The position numbers were made by a program, and so were the translations under genes. DNA of 64,000 bases from Trochalopteron elliotii. Its lineage: Eukaryota > Chordata > Aves > Passeriformes > Leiothrichidae. Of this stretch, positions 50,101 to 63,200 are shown one piece after another. Each line of letters starts with the position of its first letter. Within the stretch, counting starts at the first letter, position 1. The notes beneath the pieces were generated by a model, which made no database searches, was not told where the DNA came from, and saw only the letters and a program-made list of their open reading frames with translations. The stretch is taken from contig JANPWX010000028.1 in NCBI GenBank assembly GCA_024734555.1, positions 3,357,607-3,421,606 on the forward strand, in the 5' to 3' direction.

Positions 50101-51710
50101 GCACACACACAGATTAACTTTGAACCCAATTGTGCCTGTCAGCATACAAACAACTTATATACGTATGACATAGCTGTCTCATTATTAAACAAGGTGAATA
50201 TTTTTAAAGGCTGAATCTTGGGGAGATATAAAAGACCCATTGACATTTCTTTGTCCTTTTTTTTAAAAGAGCAGCTAAATTCTGTTGACCTTTTTATGTG
50301 ATTGAATTAAAAAGTTTTTAAGCCCCAGAATAAGTTTTTTAAAGTCAAACAAAATTTTGGCATTTTAGTATATCTGGCATTTCGGTATCCTAATTTTCAT
50401 CACCATAAAGATCAATACTGCCATCCTTCTCTGTTTATGGTATTTCATTTCCTTCAGAAGTTGACTTGAGTGTCAAAGAGGATCTCTAGATCTCTACCAA
50501 GCAAGATTTCAATAAGAAATGGTGTGAAATATTTGTTGTGGCAGATTATTAAATATCTCCCATTTTTATGTGACATCCTGACTTCATTTCCCTCAAACCT
50601 TTCACAGCAATAGGTACAGGATCTCATGGGCCTAATAGCAAACATAAATTCTGTATCAGACACGTAACTGAGTTATTGAGTTTTTAGATTACATGATTCT
50701 GTGAGATGGTTTTCTGACATAAAATGCCATCTGCTTTTACTTAATTTTCCTTGTTTCCTTCTCTAAGTAAACAACGAGAGAACATGTTTGTTCTGAAAGG
50801 TAGTTCCTTTGAGGCCCGTTATTTTCCTGCATCTCTCTAAAAAGACAAGATATGAATTTGTTAGTGAGTTACCAGACATTTCAATATACAGCACATCCAA
50901 GGAGCCAAATAAATGCACTTCATTTGATGCATTCTGACATAGCCAAAAGTTTGAATTTTAAAGTCAGATTTACCAGAAGGCTTCTGGGGCCACAGTCAGG
51001 AACAGTGAACAGCTTTATTCCCAAATTATCTTCTCTGTTTTCTCCAAGGAAGATGTATTCACATTTTGCAACCCTACAGCTTGTATCGCAGCCCCTTATT
51101 AATGTTATAAGGGGTAAGACACATCAAAAAATGATAATAAAATAAAGCTTTCAAACTTCTCCATCTTACCACCAGAACAGGATAATTTTGCAGCTTTTCA
51201 ACAATACTGGCTGGCAGCCAAAGGATGCTTACACCAAATCAGTGTCAGAGCTTTAATAGCTCGTAACATTTTAATGTCTTTTAATATATTAGATTATTAC
51301 AAGGGTACTATAATATACCAACATTGTTCTCAATTAACACTTAAGAAATATATTCCTTGCAATACTCTTTCCGTGCATTTACTCTTTCTGTATTAGTGGT
51401 ATTTTCCAGAATCTCCCTTTCACTGAGAGGAAGATTTGATTTTCAAATGGCCTTCACAATGTTTACTTTTGGTTGAAAGAGAGATGTAGTGTCTGCTGAG
51501 ACATCATTAGCTGTGGGGCAATATTACCACACAAATACAAAGGGACCTGATTAGACAAGAGTTGCCAGATCTATAGTGTAGTTCAAACTGCAACTAATCC
51601 TATGGGTAGTTGCAATTAAAAAGACCTTGGTTCTTGGTTTGGAAAGTTAGTAAATTGAGACTGGTTATTCATCTCAACTTACCTCTTGATTTCTGAAGTC
51701 TATTTAATAT
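41182..51710. other. Intergenic, no gene recognised
   Basis: AT-rich. T/G-only tracts at about 42745-42764 and 45444-45475, TTAAATTAAA repeats near 42850-42900, and two GTATCTGCAAGG copies 87 bases apart at about 44921 and 45008. A motif-rich patch at about 47735-47835 may be regulatory. Open frames here are short and featureless. Confidence 0.65.
45444..45475 (+). repeat. 32-base T/G-only tract
   Basis: TGGTTTTTTTGTTGGGTTGG followed by a long T run. No C or A occurs within the 32 bases. Confidence 0.85.
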
Positions 51711-51753
51711 AGTAGTAGTAATAATAATAGTAATAATAATAATAGTATAGTAA
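51711..51753 (+). repeat. Trinucleotide (TAA/TAG) microsatellite
   Basis: About 14 imperfect trinucleotide units, mixing AGT/TAG and AAT/TAA. Simple-sequence repeat in AT-rich intergenic DNA. Confidence 0.9.
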
Positions 51754-53781
51754 TTTAAATTTCAAGTTATTCCCATGGACTGCAGGGTTTGCCGTTTATA
51801 AAGCTGAAATTAGGTCTGTTTTTTTCAGAATTCGGAGCACAATGACAGTAAATTTCTATATTCCATAAAGCTGTTAAGGTCCTTTGATAACAATCTTACA
51901 ACCAATATGCATGAGATACAGGCTTCAAATTATAGGAGTATGTGCCTGGGGAAAAGGTAGATTAAAATAGTCTGCACTTACTTCAATAAACCTATTTTAG
52001 AGAAGGACTATAGTCAGTGGGACATTATGGGGCACCCTGTGTGACAGCAGACTTCTTAAGTCTTTAACTTCAGAGTTTGCCCCGTGCTGTGTCCCTTTGG
52101 CTTGCAGCCCTCTCACAGTGATAGGGACCTGAAACCAGAGACTTCTTTGGGCATGCTGGGTGAGAAACCATTTCAAGGAACCCCACAGCTGCAGAAATTG
52201 TCTGGGGTTTAGGAAGTTGAGGCTCAGGCCTGTTTCAGAGTTGTGAGCACATGGCCCCTGCCAAATGCAGACCCAGGGCTGGTGGTGGCTGGGCTGTGGG
52301 GTCTCCAGAGCTTTGGTGGAGTCACTCCTTTACTTATGAACAACCAGCACCTATCTGTTGGGTCAAAGGACACTCTGCAGTCTAGAGACCCAGGTGGCAT
52401 GTAGGAACTCAACATCCAAGCCCACAACGCTAAATGTTTAATACCCACTGTCATATTTTGACACTAATTCAAGCCCTTGTTACCAGGCTCAGCAGAATGG
52501 ACATGGAAAAGGCAGTGTCCTCTCACACCTACAGATGGTCTGATCAGTTCAAGGGCAAACAGCTTTGATGGGCTTGGAAAGTTTAAGCCTATGTCTTTGT
52601 GTGTACTCTGGATGTTCTGCAGTTGAATAAAAAGTTCAGAATTTGGCAGCTGTAAGCAGGTTTTTCTCAATACCAAATCTACAGTGCTATACTTGAAAAA
52701 GTGCATTTATCATAGACAAAGCTGAGTTTCTGAGGAACATTTATTAAAAAAGACTAACTACAGCTTTTAGTAAGCTTGACAAGATTTCGTATTTCACTTT
52801 TCATCTTTACCAAGTGCATTAATAGCTTTTAAGGCTAAATGACATGAGTGCTAGATATTTCAGGAGTGCGTTAGAGATGGAGAAAACAGAATTTCGTGGC
52901 TTTGTGATGCCTAGTGATCAAGAGAAAAAGCACAGTGGCTAGGGCTGTTTGAAAAAATGGAGATTTCTCCCCCAGTCCAAACAAATTCATAAAGAAATTT
53001 TTGATTAAAGAGCTGAAATTAAATTAAAATTGCATTGCTCAACTGATACTTCTTACAATATCCTGAATATTTGAATGACTCAGTATTCCTGAACATACCT
53101 TTAAAGCCTCTAAAAAACAAGAAGTCAGTTCAGAGGTTGTTTGAGTTGCATTTGTCACTACCACTTTCACCACTTCACCATTTTTGCTTGCCTGATGAGA
53201 CACCAGAAGCCTACCATGTGGTCAAATGTTCAGTTGTGAACTGCAAAAGTGAACCATTTTTGAAAAACTCAAGTCCTGAAATATCACTTAGTCTCTCCAT
53301 TTCATAACATTTACAAGTAGAGCAAATGACCTTGAATAACTAGATCCAAACCCCTGAAAAAGCCCAAGACACTTACAACACATGAAAATAGTAAAGCAAG
53401 TGACAAAAAATATAGCATTTCCTAAAATCTTTTCCAAATGCACTCACTCTTCAAAATGGGTTAATGTCTTTTTTAGGTGAATTTACCTAGTTCTAACCAG
53501 CCACTCATGTATTTCCATTGTAACTGTACAGTACAATTTGACTCGTTGTCTAACACAGCTAAAAGAAATAAAAATAGCTTCAAGTAAAATAATTTTTCTC
53601 AGCTGAGTCCCACATGAGCTCTGGCTGATCTTTCTTTCACTCAAGTTAAGATAGTAACTTTCATGCACGTTACATTTTTCATTCAGACGCAAGAGACTTG
53701 TTTAATGAGTTGCCTGAGGTGCAACATCTTTACTTTGAAGCAAGTTAAGCCACTTTCTACAACAAGATGTAGGGTTGGTTT

Positions 53782-53799
53782 TGTGTGTGTGTGTGTGTT
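53782..53799 (+). repeat. TG microsatellite
   Basis: An 18-base TG run, about 9 uninterrupted units. Confidence 0.9.
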
Positions 53800-55779
53800 T
53801 ATTGCCATCAACACACTGCTGTGTGTGCTTACCCTACTACAGGCTACTATTCCAGACTCTGCACCAACATAAGGATTGGTGCAGGCCAGCATGGGTGACT
53901 CACTTGCTGTGGAGGCTGAGAACATGGGAATGTTCCTGTCTTTCCCTACCATCCAGTTTAGGGAATTAGCAGAAATTCCAGGATGAACATTGGGTCTCTT
54001 TATACAGAATATGACTGGCATCTAGGAGTAGGGCAGCAGAACTGATCTTCCAAGCTGAGTTCAAGCAGGTTGTTTCTGGGAGGGTGAGCAAGGTATGTGG
54101 ACTTCCAGGGAAGGGAGAAGCTGCTTTCCGGTGTGGTTTGCACCAGGGATGAGTTACAGTAAATTATTTTATTGGTTTGGCTCAACCAGAACAAAACACC
54201 CTGCATATTCTTTAAGTGCTAACTAATTCAGTTTCATGTTCTGCTTTTGTGCACTGTCTATAGGAAGAGGGGAAATGGCATGTGATTTTGACATTGAGCT
54301 CTGCCTAAAAGATGTGCATAAAGATTACTGTGTTTTCATGAAGATGCTCAAAGCAGATAAATGAGTGTGTTCTCCATTGTGACAGATCTGGTCTCAAACA
54401 AAGATAAAAGGAATTTGGTGGACATTCCCCTCAGGGAAGAGATTCAGCTTTACAGTGACATAATCATCAATCTCAGCCCACCACTCACACCTGGCGGGTT
54501 GTTCAGAGAGACAACACAAAGGCATTTGCTGAGCAGGACTAGAAGTTGTTTACACTGTGAGAGTCTGAAATGCCCTGTAATGGTGTATCTGCATATTCCA
54601 AACACCACCTCCTCAGCAGCCAGGTACAGTGTATTGTGTCCTTCCTTTGTTCACAACAACATTTGGAACCACAATTTTAGAGATCACTTTAGGAAAGTTC
54701 TGCAGATGTTTTTCCTTCCTTAAATCTTGCTGAGATATGTTAGGAATATTTTCATATATGAGCAACTCCGTAATACACAGGCTGAGCCATCAGAAAGCAT
54801 TATTAAATTAACCTCATTCCTCTCTGTGGAGCGCTTCACTCCAACAAGTTGAGTGCATTTTATTTCTATTATATTAGTATCTGCTGTAAAGAGTTATGTT
54901 GGAGTGATTTCATTTTTTCAACAAACCTACTCACCATCTGCATTTGGCAAAACTCGTTGACATCAGTCTTTGTTGCTTAGCAATAAACACTTGTGCTGAC
55001 TCCAGTCACAAAGAGTGTTCATTACTTTGTCATTCAGACATTTTACACAGCTTCCATGGCCTCAGAAATCGTTTGTTTACACTGGCCTTGGGAGAGAGGT
55101 GGAAGAGCTAAAAACCAACTGTATAGAATGAGAGGAAAGGCACACAGATCTTGAAAGGTGTTGGACACAAATAGTAAAGAAGCTGTAGTAGATCCACAAG
55201 TGGGATAATGAAGAGAAAAATACCAAAAAGAAATCAATGCAATACTATTATTACAAAACATTAAAGCAATTATAGAGCTTGCCAAACATCAACAGTCTTG
55301 AACACTATTAAAATGTTTTGTAATAGCATCAGTGATCACATTCCATCAATATGTGCTATTCAAGATGTACTAATCAGCAAGAATATATGATATAAAAATG
55401 TTCTTTGTGCTTCTATTCTGTGTCTGTATTTGCAGAATACCTGGGTCAGGTATTCTAACTTGAACAAAATATCTAAAAAATTTGCATTTCTATAGAATTC
55501 CATGGTAATTGTCTTGTTACTCATAACTCCAGAATTAGTTGAATTTGACAATAACTTTTATAGTTAGTATTAGCTCAGGATTGATCTGTGCTGAAACCTT
55601 TGAGGAAAGTTTTATTTATAGAAAGTTAGTAGAAAAAATGCTTAAAGCTGCACAATTATAATTGCTTTACTCATTTAGCAGTTCCTTTGTCCCACTTCTG
55701 TTTAGATATCTAATTTAAGACATTAACCTTTGGCACTAAGACTAGGAAAATTGAACTAGGAGGGTCCAAAAAGGCATAA

Positions 55780-55990
55780 TTAGAATTGAGAATTAAATGG
55801 GTCGCTTGTCATGGAGCGTGTTACATTTAATAGATGAACAAGCTAACAAACGAATATGACAATGAGTCATTCGAAGTCAGAAAACAGCACACTGTTGGAA
55901 TGTCAGATGATTTATAAAATGCACAGGTTTTGCTTTTATTTGTGGATACATTGTGCAAAGTAAGTTGATCATTTTACACGGATAGCAGCA
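55780..55990. promoter_or_regulatory. Candidate distal regulatory element (PBX-HOX/MEIS-type motifs)
   Basis: TGTCA (55901-55905) is followed by TGATTTAT (55908-55915), the spacing of a MEIS half-site beside a PBX-HOX site. Nearby are GTCATGG, ATGACAATGAGTCATT and TTTAATAGATG. The stretch lacks simple repeats and has balanced composition. This is a motif-based guess without conservation evidence. Confidence 0.2.
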
Positions 55991-57262
55991 AAAATGCAGA
56001 AAAATTCAGAACTTGCAATAACAAATCCGTCATGGACAGGGCATCCACTGCAAAACATACAAGATACTTGGCATATTTTTCAGGAAATGGCAAAGAAAAC
56101 TTCCCAGAGGAGAACTACATTCAATAATTTGGGACTCAAAATATCTGTTTGCTTTACAAGTGATGAGTTTGATTCTGGTATGCCAGTAGAAATATTCACT
56201 TTCAGTCTTAATCAAAACAATAATAAAAATATCCAACAACTATGAGGGGGGAATTTCGTGTTAGGCTGCTGGTGAAGCATGTTGACCTGAACAGACACTC
56301 CAGTCGTATCTAAGACAGATTGTGCCTAAAATGCTGATCAGGCATGTTTAAAGACCACAGCTGCCATGCAGCCTTCAAGACCAGAATGAGAGGTTGGAAT
56401 GTGAGCTTTGTTACAAAAGTCACACTCTTTCAAAATGTGCCGGAAGCTCAGAGGCAAAGTACCCCTTCCATGCCAGCCTTAAGTCAGGACATAAGCTCTC
56501 CACCTGCTAGGGACAATGCCATGGTGTCAGTGCAATGCTGACCTGAATTGCTGTGACAAGACCATGATCATATTGTCCAGACACTGGCACAGAAACCCTG
56601 GATTTGGGTCTCAGATGGCTGCTCTGCTCACTAGGATTTTCTTTGGGAGTTTTCAAGGCAGCATTGTACTGCTTGGCCATGCTCAGTCTGCTGGAGGGAA
56701 CTTTTATGGCTGTCTGGGTGGATGTTCAGTTCAGACACACGCAGTCTTAAGTGCAAACTTGAAAGTCTGACCCTCAGCCTTTTTGGAAATGTCTCCTATT
56801 AAATACAACATGCTGCTGAAATAGAAAGCAAAACATAAAGGGATCTGTGCTGATTCAAGAGAAAACTTTTTCCTTCAATATGAAGGATAAAAATGTAAAA
56901 GCAACTGGACAGAAGGGGAAAGAACCCTACTCAAAAAGTCACATTCTGACAGGAAAATTATTTGAAAGATGAAAGATGGTACTCTGAGGAGTCAGAGCCT
57001 GGGAATAACAAGAAACCTAAGGCTTTTCTTTTGGCAAGGCTGGTATTCTTCAATACCCTAGAGCATCTGTAAAAGTTTTCTTATGGAAAATGCTGACTTT
57101 TCTAAAAAAGCAGTCAATGGAGGAAGAACAGTGTATTCTCAGTGAATGATGGGTAAGCTCTGTGCTCCTGACAAATCCAAATTCAAGCTGAATGACCAAT
57201 TGCCCTGATAGAGGCTTGGAGCAGCTCCATCTCTGCAGCACTGATTGTATTGATAATTTCCT

Positions 57263-57275
57263 TCTCTCTCTCTCT
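57263..57275 (+). repeat. Short TC repeat
   Basis: About six TC units, followed by GTGTCTCTGGG. Confidence 0.8.
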
Positions 57276-60200
57276 GTGTCTCTGGGATGTGTTTTTCTCT
57301 TTATTTCTAGCCACATTTTCACTATTGTTATATGGTAAAGAAAGGCTTCAGCATCAATAGTAAACATTTTTTGAGGAAGAAATAACCCCCGTGTCAAATT
57401 CTGAGTCCTGAATTGCTTAGACAGCTCTGAAATGATGTAGAAAAATACTACCCAACTAAGCCTGAGGTGGGGCAGAAGCCATTTTTTTTTCTTTCTTGGT
57501 TCAAATCCCTGAGAAGTTTCAAAGTGGATAATCTAATAGTGTGTTCTGGATTTCAGGGCTGCAAATAAGGTTGATGAAACACTAGTGGGACCCCAGGCTG
57601 TGGTGACAGAGTTAGCACAGCCACACTTCAGCCATGTAGGAGAAAGGATAGACACAGGCTCCAAGAGGAGGTCGTTCATCGGTGCAATTTAATGCTCTCT
57701 TTTCCCTGGTCCTCTGGCCAACACCAGCTGCAGCAGTGCCTCTCCCTTACTAGGGCTCCTTGGTGCAAACTCATGGCAGATTATAGGGAGAAAATTGCAT
57801 CCTGATATTTCTTGATTTGCCCAAAAAATTTTTAATCAGCAGGTCTGGGTCTGAGCTTCTCAGGTAGGAAGCATTACATTAAGGTTGTAAGGAGCTGGAC
57901 GAGATTCAAGTAATGGCAAGAAAAAAACAAATAAGAGGCCTCTTTACATGCAAGTTATGCCATTGGGGGGCTGTGCTTATAACTTTTATGTATTTTTCTA
58001 AAAGATAACATATTCAGCAAATATTTTCAGCACTCAGTAGAATGCTCCATGAAACTGGGATATTGTGTACTGTCATTAGTAAAAACAGTAAATCAGGCAG
58101 CACAAAGGTAAAATAAAAAGGGCTATAGGGGAAATAGAGCTGATTAGCTGTCATTCCCTGATTATATATTTTCCATTATGTATTTAAATTAATAATTTTT
58201 ACAGTGTTTCACATGGACATGTGCAACAATAGAGCTACAAAAAAAGAATTTTGCCCCTGCTGCCTGTGAACCTCCAAATGCAACAGTTTATTTCCTTCTT
58301 GAGGGATACTTTTTCCATACTTTTATCAACAAAGTGAATCAATGACTCACGGCTTGCCAATACAACTCACACTGCGTTTTCTCATTTCCCTAGAACTGAG
58401 ACAGTCAGTATAAAAATAAATGTCTGTTCTCACCACTTCCTGTCCTGTTCTCCAAAAGAAGTATTTCAGGGATTTAATTTCTCATCTTTGGTTTTCCCAG
58501 TCTCTCTCTCATTATTGATGGGAGTGTCCTGCAACAGGAAATGGCCCTGTCATGTAAATTTCAATGTGTTAAGGACTTCTTCCAGCTAAAAATAGGTACC
58601 AGAACTATTTTCTAGTTTGTTCCTCTTGTTTTGTGCTGAATTCCAAATGTCATGCATAGTATAGAACTTAGAATAAACTCAACCTTTTATGCCATTTAAA
58701 TGCAATAAACTGCTTTTAACAGTCTGCTTTGCAAATGTACTTGAAATCCTATTAAGTATTTGCCATGTGGCTCATGATGTGTCCATGTTTCAGGAAGAAT
58801 TGGTACATGGTACATCTGCTGACTTCTTTCAGACATTAATATCTGCATTAGAAAAGCATTAGGTGACAATCAAGAATGAGGCCACACTAGGAGCTGTGTA
58901 TGGTCTTAGGTCCTCAGAAGGCAAATACCTTTGAGTTAATGGCTCACTGTTTCAAAATCTCAGTGGGTTAATAGAAAACCTTGTATACTATTAGTGTTGT
59001 TGCCAATGACATTCAAATCCAAAATATCTAATTGTACACTGAACCACTGTTAATCACTCTAACATTCAACACCATGTATCTGGGTACATATAGTGCATAT
59101 TCATCCTGCACATGAAAAATATGGTCTAATTACCTTTTTCTAATAGAGATATAAAAGATGCCAAAAAAGCACAATGCTCGCATTTATTGTGTAAAATATT
59201 ATATCATTAGATAATCTCTGAGAGTGAATGGCTTGGGGAAAAAGACTCAGGGCTAAGAAAGTCATAGATTATGATTTCAGCAGAATCTAGTTTTACTTGG
59301 AAATAGTTGTTACTTGACCCCTTTCCTCTGTACATTAGTCAATACAACTGGAAAACCCATTAAAAACAAGGCTCTCTGGAACTGTTTGTTCAATTTGAAG
59401 ATAAAAAAATTCTGCTTAAACACATCCAAATGCTTTCCACTGTGAAAAGAGTCTCTCTTCTTTCTGGCAGTTCCTTAGTCATGAGATTAAAGCTGTGAAA
59501 AAAAAAAAAAGAAGTGTGACATCAATGCCTTTAAAAAAAAACCTATTAATAATTACAGTTTTAATGAATGGCGTGCTGAAGATGTAAAATCCAAATTCAG
59601 TAGAGCAGCACTAACAGTTTATTCCTCCCACCAGCACAATTATCAGGTCAAGGCTGCAGAGAGGGAGAAAGGTTTAATTTTTGGAAGTGAGTGGGAGCGA
59701 AGGTTCCGACTGTGTGGTCCTGCAATGCATGACACTCTTGAATTTTCCCTGAGAGTGCAACTGAGGAAGAGGACCTGTTTTGGAGCATGGCTGTGACAGT
59801 GATGAAAAGCAAAAGGAACCTTTAAGGGAGAAGGGAAGGTGAATTTGACAGACACAGTGGGACACCTTTGCCAGTTTCCACACTGCCTGCCACAGCCGAT
59901 GAGCATCATTTGGCCAACACGACAGAAACTTCCACGGCAGCATCTCTCTTCAAGCCATTCATTACTAGTGCAGCTGCTGGGCTTGGCTTTGTAAGGAGTA
60001 GAATGTTGAGCATGTCAGTTTTGACAGAATTTCACTGGAAGGTTTCCTTTTAACTTTGGATTGACTATGGTTGAGCTCCGTGAATTTTTTATGACAGTGT
60101 GTGTAAATCCACCTCTCCCCATGCTGACAGGATTGCCAGTGTTCCCTGCAAACACTTTCTTCATGTCCTGTCTGCATTTTTGTCCTTCTTTCATCTGCCC

Positions 60201-63200
60201 AGCCCTTTTTTTCAGAACTGCTTATTCACTTTTGCGTGTCAAATGTCCACATCTTTCATTCAACTTTTTCTTACAATTCACTTCTGTCAGAAGCCTCTAT
60301 CTAGAAGACAGGAGACTATTATTCCTTTTTTACTTCTTTTTGCTTCCAAATTATGCTTCGGCATGATTTTACTAATCCTACATGTAAACTCTATAAATCA
60401 AAATGGAAATAAGGAAAAAAATACGATTTGTTAAATCATGAGCACATTTTGATTCACAGGGTCAGGCAAGTGATCTGAAGCTATATAATACTTTCCAGCC
60501 AATGTCAGACAAATTGCTTAATGACTTGCTTCTAGGAATATACAATTTTTATTGCATTAATGGAGGATTTTCACCTTCTTGACTTCACAAATAAGCAGAT
60601 GTAGACACAAGTACATCTCGGTCTGAAGATAATCAAGTGTGTGGTGGGGTGAAATTTGCTTCCCTCCTGCTGTGCTATACCTAGTGATGTTAAATCCTGA
60701 ATTAAGATGCATGACTGCACAGTTCCTTTGCATATAAGAATGGTTTCTTTCCTTGAATGCTAAAATGGTTCCATGGCATCAGGTAGAAAATTTGTGATAC
60801 AAAATATCTCGAGAAAATAATTGACTCAGTGAATAATTTATTGAATTTACTGAAAATATTGACCTAGATTTAATATTTCCACATTCAGAACACGGAAAAT
60901 GAGTTAAATTGGTGTGTGGAGTTAGCCTAGAGTGAGACTGTTGCAGCATGATTAATTTACAAGTGTGAGCTGTTACTCAAGCAAAGCCACTTAGCTATTA
61001 AACACTATGTTCGGGTTAAGCTGACATTTTCTTCAAACTAAGACCAGTGGTCTGATATTGCCAAGCATTAGTGAAGACAAGCTGTGAAAAAAGAAATTGG
61101 GACCAATTAGCAGGCTTGGGGATAGGTAAAGGCTGCAATTCTGGGCCTTCCCGCTCTTCACTTTTATTTTTTTAATCACCTTTGAACCTCATTTGATACC
61201 AAGTCTCCATCAGCCTGGTGGCTCTAGCCACATCTTATCCATTTCTGTATTCAAATTGCATAGGCTATTAGAAAGTCCAGTGCACTGAAGTTTAAAGTAC
61301 CTTAAATATGTACTAGCCTACTTCTTAGAAAAGTGGCTGCTAGACCTGCCTAGGCTTTTTGTCAAAAAAAGCTTCAAATAGCAGAGAAAATTCAGGATAG
61401 AAATTTTTATTTCATGTCCAGAAGAAAAGGAAAGGCTGGAGATAGACAGCAGCACAGTTAGGTAATACAAAAGGAAAATGAAATAAAACTGATAGATGAA
61501 TGTAGTTTTCTGTTCATTGTGTAGGCTGATGTAGTTTCTTTTGACAGAGACTCCTTGTTTCAGTGGACATCAGATAGCCAAGCTCATATGATGTCAGGCC
61601 TTTCTAAGAAGCAGAATGTATCAGACAAAGCTTTTAGACTGGACCTGTACTGCCCCTGCAGCCATCTGCTTGTGTAAACATACCCTTTCTCACCAGAAAG
61701 CATTTTGTCTTGCCTGATTTACCTGAATTGTGCAGTTTTTGGTTATGTACAGCAATCAATGAGGCAGCCTTGCCCAGCACCAGGCGTGACTGTTGGCAAA
61801 AGTACCCAAGAAAACAGCTACTTGCTAAAATCTGAAGCTTTTAACAAATCTTATTTTGCAGAAATGTTCTTTGCAGGAAGAAGTTCACAAAAGGGGTCAC
61901 ATTATTTTTAAGAAAATTTGTGTCAGCAAATACTGGCTGAAGGGGAAGGGCTCTAAAGGGTGTTGGATTCAAAGTGTTGTGGTACTTATGAAAGAAATGG
62001 TGGAAGTGTTTAAGCTGAAAGAGAAAGTTAAAGGGAGATAGTGCAAAAGCTGTGGGGGAAGTAGTCGGGACCTCCAAGATTGTAGAGGGATGGGAGGCCA
62101 AGCTTGGATGCTTGCCAAAAAGGGGTCTGGTTGGGGTTCAGGCTACCATATCACTGTGTTTACACTCACCCTTTAAACTGCTATTTGCAACACAGAAGTC
62201 ATTAAGTAAACTAGGGGATAGAACTCCCTATGTGCTAGCAGCTTCAAAATGATGGTGATTTAAAGAGAAAGAGAGGATGGCAGAAAGGGTTATGTTTTGC
62301 AAAAGGATCATGGGAAAGAGAAAGGAAAAGGCATTTTAATCTTTGCTTCATAAATAAGTGACCAGTAGTGGGAAGAAGGATTAAGAAATCCCACAGTGTC
62401 CCCTACTTTTGACAAGAGTACCCCAAGCACTCATGTGCAGCACCATTAACTCCTAAAAAAGCATATCTCTTTCAGTGCAATGACAACAGGAGTTTCAGGA
62501 AGTCCTTCAGTTTGCAAATGAAGACAACCCATCCCAGCCATCTACTTATGGATGTTATGATTTCAGACACAGACGTCTGAGCTCTCTTCAGAGTCAGTAG
62601 GGAGAGCCCAGGGAGTGAGACTCAACCTCAGGCTGAGTGGAGTCACTTACTAGACCAGTTGGTTTTCTCAGAGACTGGCTTTGTATGGGACACTGGACAC
62701 CTACTTTACTTATAGACACAAATTAAGCATCTTAATGATTCTCAATGTAAAAAATGCATTATCAAATTAGACTTAAGGTATCTATTTCTTTGGGGATGTT
62801 GAAATCTGTTAGAATGTCTATAATACTTACCAAATGCAGGAAAGCAAGACCTACACTAGTCTCCAAGTTTTAACACTGCTTTCTTTGCACAATGCTGTCC
62901 TGCACTAGCAACTCACATATATTGTATCTGAACTTTCCTGAACAGGAGCTACTGTGTATAGGCAAAAGAAGTCTCCTCCAGAGACAAAAATACCTCTGCT
63001 GAAAATTTGCAGACCCTCTTCCACTCTACCACTTTTACTAAACCTGTCATAACCTGGACACACTCATCGAGACAGTCCCTGTAGTCGAGCCCTTGGCCCT
63101 TGTAACCAGCAAGAGCTGAAAAAAAGAAGTACCACCGATAAACCTGCTGGGTCCTTTCAGTGTGCAAGAAACTCTTTTTTTGGATTGTATGTAGGGCAGT

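Larger units (their letters stand above)
51754..57262. other. Intergenic, no gene recognised
   Basis: Contains a TG microsatellite at 53782-53799 and a possible regulatory patch at 55780-55990. A 120-codon open frame at 54361-54723 has no recognisable domain. Nothing else supported. Confidence 0.65.

Noticed and set aside
54361..54723. 120-codon plus-strand frame
   Set aside because: No domain or conserved pattern; expected by chance in a 64-kb window.
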